Assembly (NCBI GenBank): GCA_024235615.1
Contig: JACKMB010000003.1
Span: 1 to 64,000, forward strand
Reading direction: 5' to 3'
From: Thauera sp.
GTDB lineage: Bacteria; Pseudomonadota; Gammaproteobacteria; Burkholderiales; Rhodocyclaceae
DNA: 64,000 bases
Shown: positions 50,728-57,386 of the stretch, in pieces
Layout of the letters: each line of letters begins with the position of its first letter
Numbering within the stretch: the stretch's first letter is position 1
Position numbers and translations under genes: made by a program
The notes under the pieces: model-generated
Databases searched by the model: none
What the model was told of the DNA's origin: nothing
What the model saw: only the letters and a program-made list of their open reading frames with translations

Positions 50728-51200
50728 GCATCACCAAAAGAAAAAGCCAATCCTCCGGGGTTGGCTTTTTTGTTGGCTGGTCCAACGCTGGTCCCGCGGT
50801 GACGAAATATGGGCTCGCAGATCAAGATCCGCCTCGGGATCATCGTCCCGTGAAAGGACCCTGCCGCCGTGTTTGCCACGAATCAGAATAGCAAGCGTTC
50901 CAAAGGCTCCACGCGGGTAACCATCAGCGGCGCGCGCTACAAGGCGCTCCAGGCGCCGAGCGCGGCAACGGCGAGTGCCCGTGCCGTGGTCCTGGCGGGG
51001 GAGATCAAGTACCTGCGCGGGCCGGCAGGTAAGGGGTACACCACGGCCCGGACCCGCCTGCTCAGGACCGCGCGATCGTCCCACCCACATGCTGTTCTCC
51101 ATTGAGAGCCTACCGCGCACCGCTCTCGCCGCATCCTTTCATCAAGCCTCCGGTCTTGCCTATAGTCGCCATACTCGCTATTTCAGCCAGGACGCTGATC
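50728..51200. other. Region after the tRNAs with no convincing gene
   Basis: About 470 bp. An open frame at 50869-51105 (78 residues, basic, no recognisable motif) has no ribosome-binding site and is not called. The other open frame on the minus strand is an antisense reading of the tRNA. TATAGT at 51161-51166 is a plausible -10 for the downstream antitoxin. The composition and the broken genes beyond suggest an old insertion site next to the tRNA. Confidence 0.5.
50743..50771 (+). terminator. Intrinsic terminator of the tRNA-Asn operon
   Basis: AAAGCCAA (50743-50750) pairs with TTGGCTTT (50761-50768) around a 10-nt loop, and the stem runs into a T tract. It begins 16 bp after the second tRNA. 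Confidence 0.85.
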
Positions 51201-51476
51201 ATGCGCACGGTGACCTCCGTCGAGGCCCAGAACCGCTTCGGCGAGTTGATCGACAGCGCCCAGCGCGAACCGGTCACCATCACCCTTCGAGGCCGCCCGG
51301 TGGCTTTCGTCCTGTCGCCCGAGGACATGAGGGCGTTGCTGGCCGTCCGAGCGCAGCGCGAACGCGTCGTCAGCGATTTCGAGGCCTTCTTCCGCTCTGC
51401 GGATGCGCGCCTGAAATCCGAGGCGCTCGAGTTGTCCGACCGTGATGTGCAGCGGATGGTGAATGAACTTCGTTAA
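51201..51476 (+). CDS. Phd/YefM family type II antitoxin (orphan)
   Basis: 91 residues starting MRTVTSVEAQNRFGELIDSA, the Phd/YefM N-terminal fold that dimerises and binds DNA, followed by ITLRGRPVAFVLSPEDM. The C-terminal part (from about 55) would wrap a toxin. ATG 51201 follows AGGA with 8-nt spacing. The next gene overlaps by 14 bp, as in a toxin-antitoxin operon, but it is only a stub of a PIN toxin, so the antitoxin is an orphan. It may survive as a repressor or as an anti-addiction antitoxin. Confidence 0.85.
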   Translation: MRTVTSVEAQNRFGELIDSAQREPVTITLRGRPVAFVLSPEDMRALLAVRAQRERVVSDFEAFFRSADARLKSEALELSDRDVQRMVNELR

Positions 51477-51498
51477 ACGGATCGTCTTCGACTTCGGC
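51463..51498 (+). pseudogene. PIN-domain toxin, 5' stub only
   Basis: The frame overlapping the antitoxin end begins MNFVKRIVFD, which is how PIN-family toxins paired with Phd/YefM antitoxins begin (strand 1 ending in the first catalytic Asp). After about 11 codons the homology stops, and the continuing frame is the antisense of a Fic/DUF4172 gene start. The toxin is thus deleted from its second motif on. The identification rests on ten residues plus context. Confidence 0.55.
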
Positions 51499-51585
51499 AA
51501 GCGGGCGCGCCAGCGCAGCGAGGTCATAACGCCACTGTGGCCAAGCGGAGGACTGCCAGATGTAAAGATGATCGCCGTGATTCAT
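51493..51585 (-). pseudogene. Fic-family protein, N-terminal DUF4172 stub
   Basis: On the minus strand ATG 51585 starts MNHGDHLYIWQSSAWPQWRY then DLAALARPLAEV. YIWQ..WP.{2}.W/Y followed by an LA.PL..V helix is the characteristic start of DUF4172, the domain in front of Fic AMP-transferases. After about 31 residues the frame enters the antisense of the PIN toxin stub. Both genes were therefore cut at the same junction near 51495. No Fic core (HPFxxGNG) is present. Confidence 0.65.
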
Positions 51586-51623
51586 GCGGCGCTTATGGTC
51601 ATTCCTCCCCGCAATTACAAGAA

Positions 51624-51648
51624 AATCACCGCGCAGAATGCGGTGATT
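51624..51648 (-). terminator. Hairpin with T tract, minus strand
   Basis: AATCACCGC (51624-51632) pairs perfectly with GCGGTGATT (51640-51648) around a 7-nt loop. On the minus strand it is followed by TTTTCTTG. It could end transcription of the EAL gene about 150 bp upstream on that strand. Between it and the EAL stop (51649-51801) I see no gene. Confidence 0.5.
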
Positions 51649-51801
51649 GCCGCACCTATTCTCCGGTTCCCGGGTCACCCGGAACCTCATCGAGGCGGCG
51701 CGCCCGCTCCTGCGCGCCGCCCGTCTTGTCGCCGACCGTGCGCCGCGACGAGGCGCGCACCGAGGAGCCCCCCGCTCGCCTTTACGGAAGGAAAGACCCG
51801 C

Positions 51802-54201
51802 TCATAGCGGGAGTTGCTCGACCGGGACCGGTCTGGCGAACAGGTAGCCCTGGTAGTGGTGGCAGCCCAGCTCCGCGAGCGCCTGCCGCTGCGCCTCGGT
51901 CTCCACCCCCTCGGCGATCACCTCCACCCCGAGGCTCTCGCCGAGCGCGATCACGGTGTGCACGATGGAGGCGCTGCTGTTCTCGGTGAGCATGCCGCGC
52001 ACGAAGGACTGGTCGATCTTGAGCTGGTCGATCGGCATGCGCTGCAGGTAGCCGAGCGAGGAGAAGCCGGTACCGAAGTCGTCCAGCGAGAAGCGGACGC
52101 CCAGGCTCTTCAGCGCAGCCATGCGGGCGACCACCTCGCCGACGTCGGCCGCCAGCGCGCTCTCGGTGAGCTCGATCTTGAGACGCGCCGGATCGGCGCC
52201 GGTCGCGGCGAGGACCTCGCGCACCCCGTCTACGAAGCCAGGATGACCGAACTCGCGCGAGCTCACGTTCACCGCCAGCACCAGGTGCCGGCGCAAGGGG
52301 TCGTCGCTCCAGGCGCGGAGCTGGCGACAGGCCTGCTCCAGCACCCAGCGCCCGATGTCCACGATGAGGCCGGTCTGCTCCGCCACCGGGATGAACATCG
52401 CCGGCGACACCAGGCCTTGCTCAGTGTGCTTCCAGCGCACCAGCAACTCGGCGCCGACCGTGCGACCCTCGCGATCCACCTGCGGCTGATAGAGCACCAG
52501 CAGCTGCGAGGGGATCGCCGCGCGCAGCGCCCGCTCGAAGCGGGTCTGGGCGATCAGGCCCTCCTGCAGCCGGTCGTCGAAGACCACCACGCGCCCCTTG
52601 CCCAGGCGCTTGGCCTCCTGCATCGCCAGCTCTGCCTCGGTGAGCGCCACCTCCGGGAGCGTGGCGGCGGCGTCGACGACGGCGATGCCGATCGAGACCT
52701 GGCAGCGATGCGCGCCACCCGGCAGCTCGAAGGGCGCGGCGAAGGCCGCGACGACGCGCTCGGCGTAGGCCTGCGCGTGGGCCGCGACATCCTCGTCGGC
52801 GCCGCCCGGGAGGCCGGGCAGCAGGGCGAACTCGTCGCTGCCCAGGCGCGCCACAGTGTCGGCGCCCGCCACCTGGCGCAGCCGCTCGGCGACGGCGCGC
52901 AGCAGCTGGTCGCCGTGTTCGTGGCCGCGAGCGTTGTTGAACATATGGAAGTCGTCGAGGTCGAGCAGCAGCACGGCGTAGGGCGCAGGCGACGCCGTGA
53001 CGGCCTGGGCCCGCTGCAGGAGCGCGAGGCGTTGCTTGAGCGCGCTGCGGTTGATCAGCCCGGTCAGCGAATCGCGGAGGGCCAGGCGCTGCAGGGTGAG
53101 GTCGAGCAGGCGCGCCTCGTCCCGGCCACCGGCGACGTGGGCGTCGAGCGCATGCCCCGTAGTGGCGGCGTGCCGCCGCGCCGCATCGGCCACGCGCTCC
53201 ACCGGGCGCGCCAGGCGCCCTGCGATCAGCCAGGTGGCGAAGGCGAGCGAGAGCGCGAGCAAGGGCACCACGATGCCCATCTGCCGACGGTTCTCATATA
53301 CCGGCGCGAGCGCATCGCTCGCCTCCTCGCGCACCAGCACGGTCCACGCGAGCTTCCCGGCCTCGGTGGGGAGATCGACCTTCGCGCTCGAAAGCAGATA
53401 GCGCGTCGGCGGACTCTCCCGCAGCAAGGCGGCGAGCGTGGCGCTCAGGTCGGGAGAGGTCTTGTAGAGCCAGTCGCCCGTGTTGTCGGCGACGAGGACC
53501 TCGAGCGGAAAGTGCTCGATACGGCTGTCGAGCGTGCGCTCGACCACGGTGCGGATCCAGCCGGTATAGAGGTGCGCGCCCAGCACGCCCACCATGGTGC
53601 CGTCGGGCCGGCGCACCGGCGAGGCGAGGTCGAAGAAACGCAACGGCTCGCCACTGCGCTCGGGGGGCAGGAGCGGGCCGAGCATCTTGGCGACGTGCGG
53701 GTCGCCGAAAAACTCCGCGCGGGCGCCGCCGAGGAACCAGGGCCGGGTCGATGCATCCACCCCGCTCAGGAGCCCCCCGCTGCCCGCGAGCACATGCCCG
53801 CGCGCGTCGGTGAGGCCGATCCAGGCATACGCCGGGACCCTCGTCTGCAAGCCATCGAGGGTCTGCTGCACGGCCCGCGAGTTCAGCACGTCGCTCGACC
53901 CCAGGACCAGGGCGAGCCTCGACACTTCAAGGCGGCGCTCACGCAGATCCTCACCGATGCGACTCGAAAGATCCCGTGCCAGATACTCCAGGCGCTGCTG
54001 CGCGGACTCCCGCAGACCTGCCGCGAGCCGCCACTCCATGAGCAGCGTCAGCCCGACGCCGATGGAGACCACGAACGCCCCCATCGCCAGCGCGAGGCGC
54101 TCACGCAGACCGGGACGACGCAGCACGCTGCGGATCGCGCGCGCACCTATGCGCCGCCCCCCTCCGAGCGCGACCGCAGGCGGCAGGCCGCCCCTGTCCA
54201 T
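51802..54201 (-). CDS. Membrane-bound GGDEF-EAL protein with periplasmic sensor domain
   Basis: 799 residues for c-di-GMP turnover: a first membrane helix (about 37-57), a periplasmic dCACHE-like sensor (about 60-310, with STRPWFLGGA), a second helix (MGIVVPLLALSLAFATWLIAG), a HAMP-like stretch, GGDEF (about 385-540) and EAL (about 550-795). The active-site loop reads ARLGSDEFALL, so the second Gly of GGDEF is Ser and cyclase activity is doubtful. The EAL domain reads AELLVRW with NVSS, IELTES, DDFGTGFSSLGYL, LKID and EGVET, so the catalytic metal and base residues are kept and a phosphodiesterase is expected. The ribosome-binding site is weak. Confidence 0.88.
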   Translation of the reverse strand: MDRGGLPPAVALGGGRRIGARAIRSVLRRPGLRERLALAMGAFVVSIGVGLTLLMEWRLAAGLRESAQQRLEYLARDLSSRIGEDLRERRLEVSRLALVLGSSDVLNSRAVQQTLDGLQTRVPAYAWIGLTDARGHVLAGSGGLLSGVDASTRPWFLGGARAEFFGDPHVAKMLGPLLPPERSGEPLRFFDLASPVRRPDGTMVGVLGAHLYTGWIRTVVERTLDSRIEHFPLEVLVADNTGDWLYKTSPDLSATLAALLRESPPTRYLLSSAKVDLPTEAGKLAWTVLVREEASDALAPVYENRRQMGIVVPLLALSLAFATWLIAGRLARPVERVADAARRHAATTGHALDAHVAGGRDEARLLDLTLQRLALRDSLTGLINRSALKQRLALLQRAQAVTASPAPYAVLLLDLDDFHMFNNARGHEHGDQLLRAVAERLRQVAGADTVARLGSDEFALLPGLPGGADEDVAAHAQAYAERVVAAFAAPFELPGGAHRCQVSIGIAVVDAAATLPEVALTEAELAMQEAKRLGKGRVVVFDDRLQEGLIAQTRFERALRAAIPSQLLVLYQPQVDREGRTVGAELLVRWKHTEQGLVSPAMFIPVAEQTGLIVDIGRWVLEQACRQLRAWSDDPLRRHLVLAVNVSSREFGHPGFVDGVREVLAATGADPARLKIELTESALAADVGEVVARMAALKSLGVRFSLDDFGTGFSSLGYLQRMPIDQLKIDQSFVRGMLTENSSASIVHTVIALGESLGVEVIAEGVETEAQRQALAELGCHHYQGYLFARPVPVEQLPL

Positions 54202-54275
54202 CTTCGGCTTGAGCGAGCGCTAGCAGCGGGCCCGCACGGGATCTGCCTCGGATACATGAGCAACATATTCGAATC

Positions 54276-54291
54276 AATCGATTAATCGATT
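54276..54291. promoter_or_regulatory. 16-bp AT-rich perfect palindrome upstream of the GGDEF-EAL gene
   Basis: AATCGATTAATCGATT is a perfect palindrome 75 bp upstream of the start of the EAL gene on the minus strand, in a local AT-rich patch unlike the rest of the window. TTGATT and TATCCG-like boxes overlap its downstream side. Likely an operator or a DNA-bending site; the protein is unknown. The remaining DNA to the lipocalin stop holds nothing else. Confidence 0.4.
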
Positions 54292-54397
54292 CTACTGACA
54301 GCTCCCTCGCCTGACCACCGAAAAGGCCCACCTTGGGGAATCCATCACCGCATCGAAACCTGCAGGGACTGCTACGCCTTCCGCCCTTGCGACCGCC

Positions 54398-54967
54398 TCA
54401 GCCGCCGCCCTGCTCCCCGCGCACCAGCCGGCCGACGTCGAAGCCACGCGCCGCGAGGCGCTCGAGCAGTTCGGAGTAGGCACGCGCATCGACCGTCGGC
54501 GTGCGCGACAGGATCCACAGGTACTCGCGGCTCGGCTCGCCGACCGCCACCAAGCGATAGTCGGGGTCGAGGTCGAGCACCCAGTAGTCGCCCCACACCA
54601 TGGGCAGGAAGGACAGCCAGGCCGGCGCGAAGCGCACCTCCAGCCGCGGCGAGTCCGCCGCACCGAGCTGCCGCGCCAAGCCCACCGCCTCCGCGACCTT
54701 GCCGTCGGCCTCGCGGCAGCGGTTCACCACGCGCACCTCGCCGCTCTCGAGCAGGCTGTAGTCGGCGCGCGAATCCCCCGCGCACTTCTTCTGGAACCAG
54801 TTCGGATAGCGCGCGATCTCGTGCCAGGTGCCCATGTAGCGCGGCACATCGAGCGCGGCGATCGGCTCCACGGGCGCGGGCGTGGCGTCGGCCGCGGCGG
54901 CGGGGCCGAACTGCGCGAAGAGCGCCGCCAGGAGACAGGCGGCCAGCGTGATGGGGCGGTATTTCAT
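54398..54967 (-). CDS. blc: Bacterial lipocalin (Blc family)
   Basis: 189 residues. Signal peptide from MKYRPITLAACLLAALFAQF to about AAAAD. The mature barrel has the lipocalin GxW motif as YMGTWHEIARYPNWFQKKC, then DYSLLESGEVRVVNRC, WGDYWVLDLDPDYRLVAVGEPSREYLWIL with the TPTVD loop. E. coli Blc is an outer-membrane lipoprotein binding lysophospholipids. Here the only Cys near the start (LAAC, 8-11) is too early for a normal lipobox, so this copy may be soluble periplasmic. ATG 54967 has AGGA upstream. Confidence 0.9.
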   Translation of the reverse strand: MKYRPITLAACLLAALFAQFGPAAAADATPAPVEPIAALDVPRYMGTWHEIARYPNWFQKKCAGDSRADYSLLESGEVRVVNRCREADGKVAEAVGLARQLGAADSPRLEVRFAPAWLSFLPMVWGDYWVLDLDPDYRLVAVGEPSREYLWILSRTPTVDARAYSELLERLAARGFDVGRLVRGEQGGG

Positions 54968-55035
54968 CGGAGATCCTGCATGCGAATGGGCGTGGTACGA
55001 CTTCGCGAGGAGCGCGAAGGTTCGCGTGCCTTGCA

Positions 55036-55073
55036 GGGGTCGTCTCAGAAAACGGAAAATAAAGCACGTCAAG
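55036..55073 (+). repeat. Tn21-type 38-bp terminal inverted repeat
   Basis: The sequence begins GGGGTCGTCTCAGAAAACGG, then AAAATAAAGC and ACGTCAAG. From memory it equals the Tn21 terminus except for the last residues (GCTAAG there, GTCAAG here). The GGGG outer end points left, toward the lipocalin gene. It marks the left edge of the rearranged segment. Confidence 0.85.
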
Positions 55074-55080
55074 CCGATTG

Positions 55081-55171
55081 CATTGGCCGCCGCATCGCAC
55101 TGGTAGGCGAGCGTCTTGCCACCGGCCGCGGTGCTGGTCAGACACCCGGCCGCATCCCACACGTATCGCCT
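55081..55171 (-). pseudogene. Rhs/YD-repeat internal fragment
   Basis: In a frame different from the neighbouring rhs 3' end, the minus strand encodes RRYVWDAAGCLTSTAAGG then KTLAYQCDAAANA, a recognisable YD repeat. It overlaps the last codons of the rhs 3' fragment and then runs into the Tn21-type terminus. It is a leftover of another part of an rhs gene, joined by recombination. Confidence 0.65.
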
Positions 55172-56076
55172 AACGCCGCGCTCTGGAAGCCTGCGACCGA
55201 GCGGTCCCACCAGTTATCGATGCACCCGCCGACCTTGCCTGCAAAGAGCTTCAGATGCTCCGCCGCCAACCCGCTCGGATCACTGAAGTTGACCGGGTTG
55301 TTCCCCACATACGCATACAGGTTCAGGTCATCGGCCGTGCCGATCGGGTCCGTCTGCAGGAAGCGCCCGAGGGCGGGCGAGTAGAACCGCGCCTTGTAGT
55401 AGTACAGGTTCAACCCGCCCAGGTACTGCTGCCCGGTGTAGCGGAAGCGCACGCCGGTGGTGACGTTCGGTTCGCCGAAGGGGCCGTAGCTGTGGATCGC
55501 GGTGCTGGTGCCGGCGCTATTGGCCGTGCCGATGATGCTGCCCAGGTGGTCGGCGTAGAGCCAGCTCTTGGCGGTCGTCGTGCTGCCTTCGTACCACACC
55601 AGCGGTTCATCCACCCCGGGTCCGTGCACGTAGCGGCGCAGGAGCGTGCCCGCGCCGTCGTACTCGGCCACCAGATCCACACCGTCGTAGGCGAGATCGG
55701 TGACGGTGCCGGCCAGCGTGGTGCGGCGCAGCCGGCCTTCGGCGTCGTAGGCGAGCGTGGCGGCGTAGCCCGTCTTGGTCGCGCTCTTGAGCTTGTTGTC
55801 GGCGTCGAAGGTGTAGGTCCACACCCCGTCGCCGGTCAGGTTGCCCCGGGCGTCGTGGGTGAGCGTGGCGCCGGCCGCGGTGGTGTATTGGTTCAGGCCG
55901 TTGGCGGTGTAGCTCTGGGTGCCGTTGGCGTAGCCCGTCCATTGGTACAGGTCGTTGGTCCAGCTCTGGCCTACGATCTCCTGCATCGGGTTGCGGGTGT
56001 AGGTGGTGGTCTGGTCCTGCGCGGTGCCGGTCAGGTTGTGGGTGAGGCTCGCGAGCACGCCTTGGGTGACGTAGAA
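55138..56076 (-). pseudogene. rhs gene, 3' end only (YD repeats, core end and tip)
   Basis: About 312 residues stay open from the Tn3-type terminus at 56077 to TGA at 55138. YD repeats (TYTFDADNKLKSATKTGYAA, LAYDAEGRLRRTTLAG) lead into the conserved rhs-associated core end (YADHLGSIIG, YGPFGEP, RFRYTGQQY, YYYKARFYSPALGRFLQTDP, LNLYAYVGNNPVNFSDPSG), then a tip of about 42 residues with no recognisable toxin motif. The 5' part is missing: the frame begins inside a transposon terminus. No immunity gene is evident downstream. Intact Rhs proteins are large export-linked polymorphic toxins. Confidence 0.8.
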
Positions 56077-56114
56077 GGGGCCAGTTCACGAAACGGAAAA
56101 ATCGTATGGTAGTG
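56077..56114 (+). repeat. Tn501-like 38-bp terminal inverted repeat
   Basis: GGGGCCAGTTCACGAAACGG followed by AAAAATCGTATGGTAGTG resembles the Tn501 terminus (GGGG, then CGGAAAAAATCGTACGCTAAG-like inner half). It has the same orientation as the repeats at 55036 and 56930. It truncates the rhs gene exactly at 56076 and lies 53 bp before the antitoxin start. Confidence 0.65.
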
Positions 56115-56125
56115 GCGTGGCCCTG

Positions 56126-56146
56126 TACGGCAATCTGCCGTATAAT
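56126..56146 (+). promoter_or_regulatory. Promoter and operator palindrome of the DUF1778-GNAT operon
   Basis: TATAAT (56141-56146) is a perfect -10 box. The 7-3-7 palindrome TACGGCAATCTGCCGTA (56126-56142) occupies the spacer and touches the -10, the standard place for an autorepressing antitoxin-toxin complex. The -35 (around 56118) is poor. AGGAGG at 56153-56158 then gives a strong start for the antitoxin. Confidence 0.7.
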
Positions 56147-56166
56147 TGCAACAGGAGGACAAGACT

Positions 56167-56448
56167 ATGCCCGCAGCCACTTCTACCGCCCGCCTCGAAG
56201 CCCGGATCAGCACCGATCTGCATTCGATGCTCAAGCGCGCCGCTGAACTTCAGGGGCGCACCATGACTGATTTCGTGGTCGCGGCTGTCCAGGACGCCGC
56301 GCAACGCGCCATCGAGCAAGCCGAGGTCATCCGCCTGTCGTTGGCCGATCAGGAGTGCTTTGCACAAGCGTTGCTGTCACCGCCGCAACCGGCCCCGGCC
56401 TTGGAACGCGCTTTCGCCCGTCGCCGCAAGCTCTTGCGTGCTGAATGA
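56167..56448 (+). CDS. DUF1778 (TacA-like) ribbon-helix-helix antitoxin
   Basis: 93 residues from ATG 56167 (AGGAGG, 8-nt spacing). STARLEARISTDLHSMLKRA and ELQGRTMTDFVVAAVQDAA form the RHH DNA-binding domain, and the C-terminal tail (LSLADQECFAQALLSPPQP) is the toxin-neutralising segment with the W/F-A-LL pattern of the family. The stop overlaps the GNAT toxin start (ATGA). Intact, with its own operator. Confidence 0.93.
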   Translation: MPAATSTARLEARISTDLHSMLKRAAELQGRTMTDFVVAAVQDAAQRAIEQAEVIRLSLADQECFAQALLSPPQPAPALERAFARRRKLLRAE

Positions 56449-56966
56449 GCAGCGCACCGTTCCGGCTCACGCCGCTCGATGCCGCGCATGCTCGCGCAGC
56501 GTTCAACTGCGGTTCAGAACCGCTTGAGCGCTACCTGCGGGAACAAGTCACCCAAGATGTTCGCCGCCGTGTGGCTGCCTGCTTCGTGGCGTTGGCGGAA
56601 GGGCAGCGCATCGCGGGCTACTACACGCTGGCGTCGGCAAGCCTGCTGCTGGCCGATCTTCCGGCCAGCGTCGGCAAGAAGCTGCCGCGCTATCCGACCG
56701 TCCCAGCGGTTCGCATGGGCCGCTTGGCCGTCGATCAGGCTTTCAAAGGGCAAGGGCTGGGCGGCGCACTGCTGGCCGATGCGCTTGACCGTGCTGTCCG
56801 TTCCGAAATTGCCGCCTATGCCTTGATGGTGGATGCCAAGGACGAGGCGGCAGCGGCCTTCTACCGACATCATGGCTTCATCGCTTTGCCCGACTCACCG
56901 TTCACGCTCTTCCTGCCGCTGGCAACGCTGGAGGCGTCTCGGAAAACGGAAAATAGAGCGCGCTAA
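56445..56966 (+). CDS. GNAT-family (TacT-like) toxin
   Basis: 173 residues. FRLTPLDAAH, FNCGSEPLERYLREQVTQDV, RMGRLAVDQAFKGQGLGGALL (acetyl-CoA loop) and YALMVDAKDEAAAAFYRHHGF match the TacT class, which acetylates the amino acid on charged tRNAs and stops translation. The catalytic fold is complete. The last 12 residues (EASRKTENRAR and the TAA stop) are encoded by the transposon terminal repeat at 56930-56967, so the natural C-terminus was replaced or read through into it. It pairs with the DUF1778 antitoxin. Confidence 0.92.
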   Translation: MSSAPFRLTPLDAAHARAAFNCGSEPLERYLREQVTQDVRRRVAACFVALAEGQRIAGYYTLASASLLLADLPASVGKKLPRYPTVPAVRMGRLAVDQAFKGQGLGGALLADALDRAVRSEIAAYALMVDAKDEAAAAFYRHHGFIALPDSPFTLFLPLATLEASRKTENRAR

Positions 56967-56967
56967 G
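56930..56967 (+). repeat. Tn21-like 38-bp terminal inverted repeat, degenerate
   Basis: GGAGGCGTCTCGGAAAACGG followed by AAAATAGAGCGCGCTAAG: about six differences from the Tn21 terminus, inner end CGCTAAG intact. Same orientation as the other two copies. It provides the stop codon of the GNAT toxin gene and lies ahead of a broken tnpA start. Confidence 0.8.
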
Positions 56968-57081
56968 CCGGTGGCATTCGTATGCGTCAGGCTGGGCGAT
57001 AGGCTAACCGGGCGTCAGGCTGCCCGGCGCTCATGCGTCAGGACAGAGTCTAATTGCGCATCGATTGACGTATCCCGCCAA

Positions 57082-57362
57082 GGGTCCTACCTGCGCTTTC
57101 CCGGCATCATACTTGGCGTCGATGAACCGCCGTTCCCGCCATTGCTGAAACTAATCGCCGACCAGCTCAAGGTCGGCGTCGAAAGCTAGGACGGTTATGG
57201 GGAGCGGGAGCAGACCCGGCGCGAGCACTTGATCGAGCTGCAAACGGTATTCGGCTTTCAGACCTTTACGATGAGGCACTGCCGCAGGCGGCACATACGC
57301 TGACCGAATTGGCCATGCAAACCGACAAGGGCGTCGTGCTCGTCGATGCTCTGATCGCCCGC
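57082..57362 (+). pseudogene. Tn21-type transposase tnpA, N-terminal fragment
   Basis: SYLRFPGIILGVDEPPFPP, LLKLIADQLKVGVES, DGYGEREQTRREHLIELQTV, FGFQTFTMRH and TLTELAMQTDKGVVLVDALI follow the N-terminal DUF4158 region of Tn21/Tn501 TnpA almost without gaps. A TAG at 57187-57189 stands where Trp is expected, and the frame shifts near 57275. The first 55 or so codons and everything after about codon 150 are missing. Not functional. From 56968 to 57081 no gene is seen. Confidence 0.88.
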
Positions 57363-57386
57363 CCTGCACCGCCCCCGGGAGCCACC

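Noticed and set aside
50622..50879. 85-codon minus-strand frame containing ARTRDLRINSPALYRLSYRG
   Set aside because: This is a well-known artefact: the antisense translation of a tRNA gene.
50869..51105. 78-codon plus-strand open frame downstream of the tRNAs
   Set aside because: No ribosome-binding site, no recognisable motif, and basic low-complexity composition; left as an uncalled region.
51814..54285. 823-codon open frame antisense to the GGDEF-EAL gene
   Set aside because: Composition is Arg/His/Gln/Gly-rich shadow coding; the minus-strand protein has clear domains.
56930..57362. A functional Tn3-family transposon starting at 56930
   Set aside because: tnpA has a stop in place of a Trp codon, a frameshift, and lacks most of its length; no resolvase or opposite terminus is seen.
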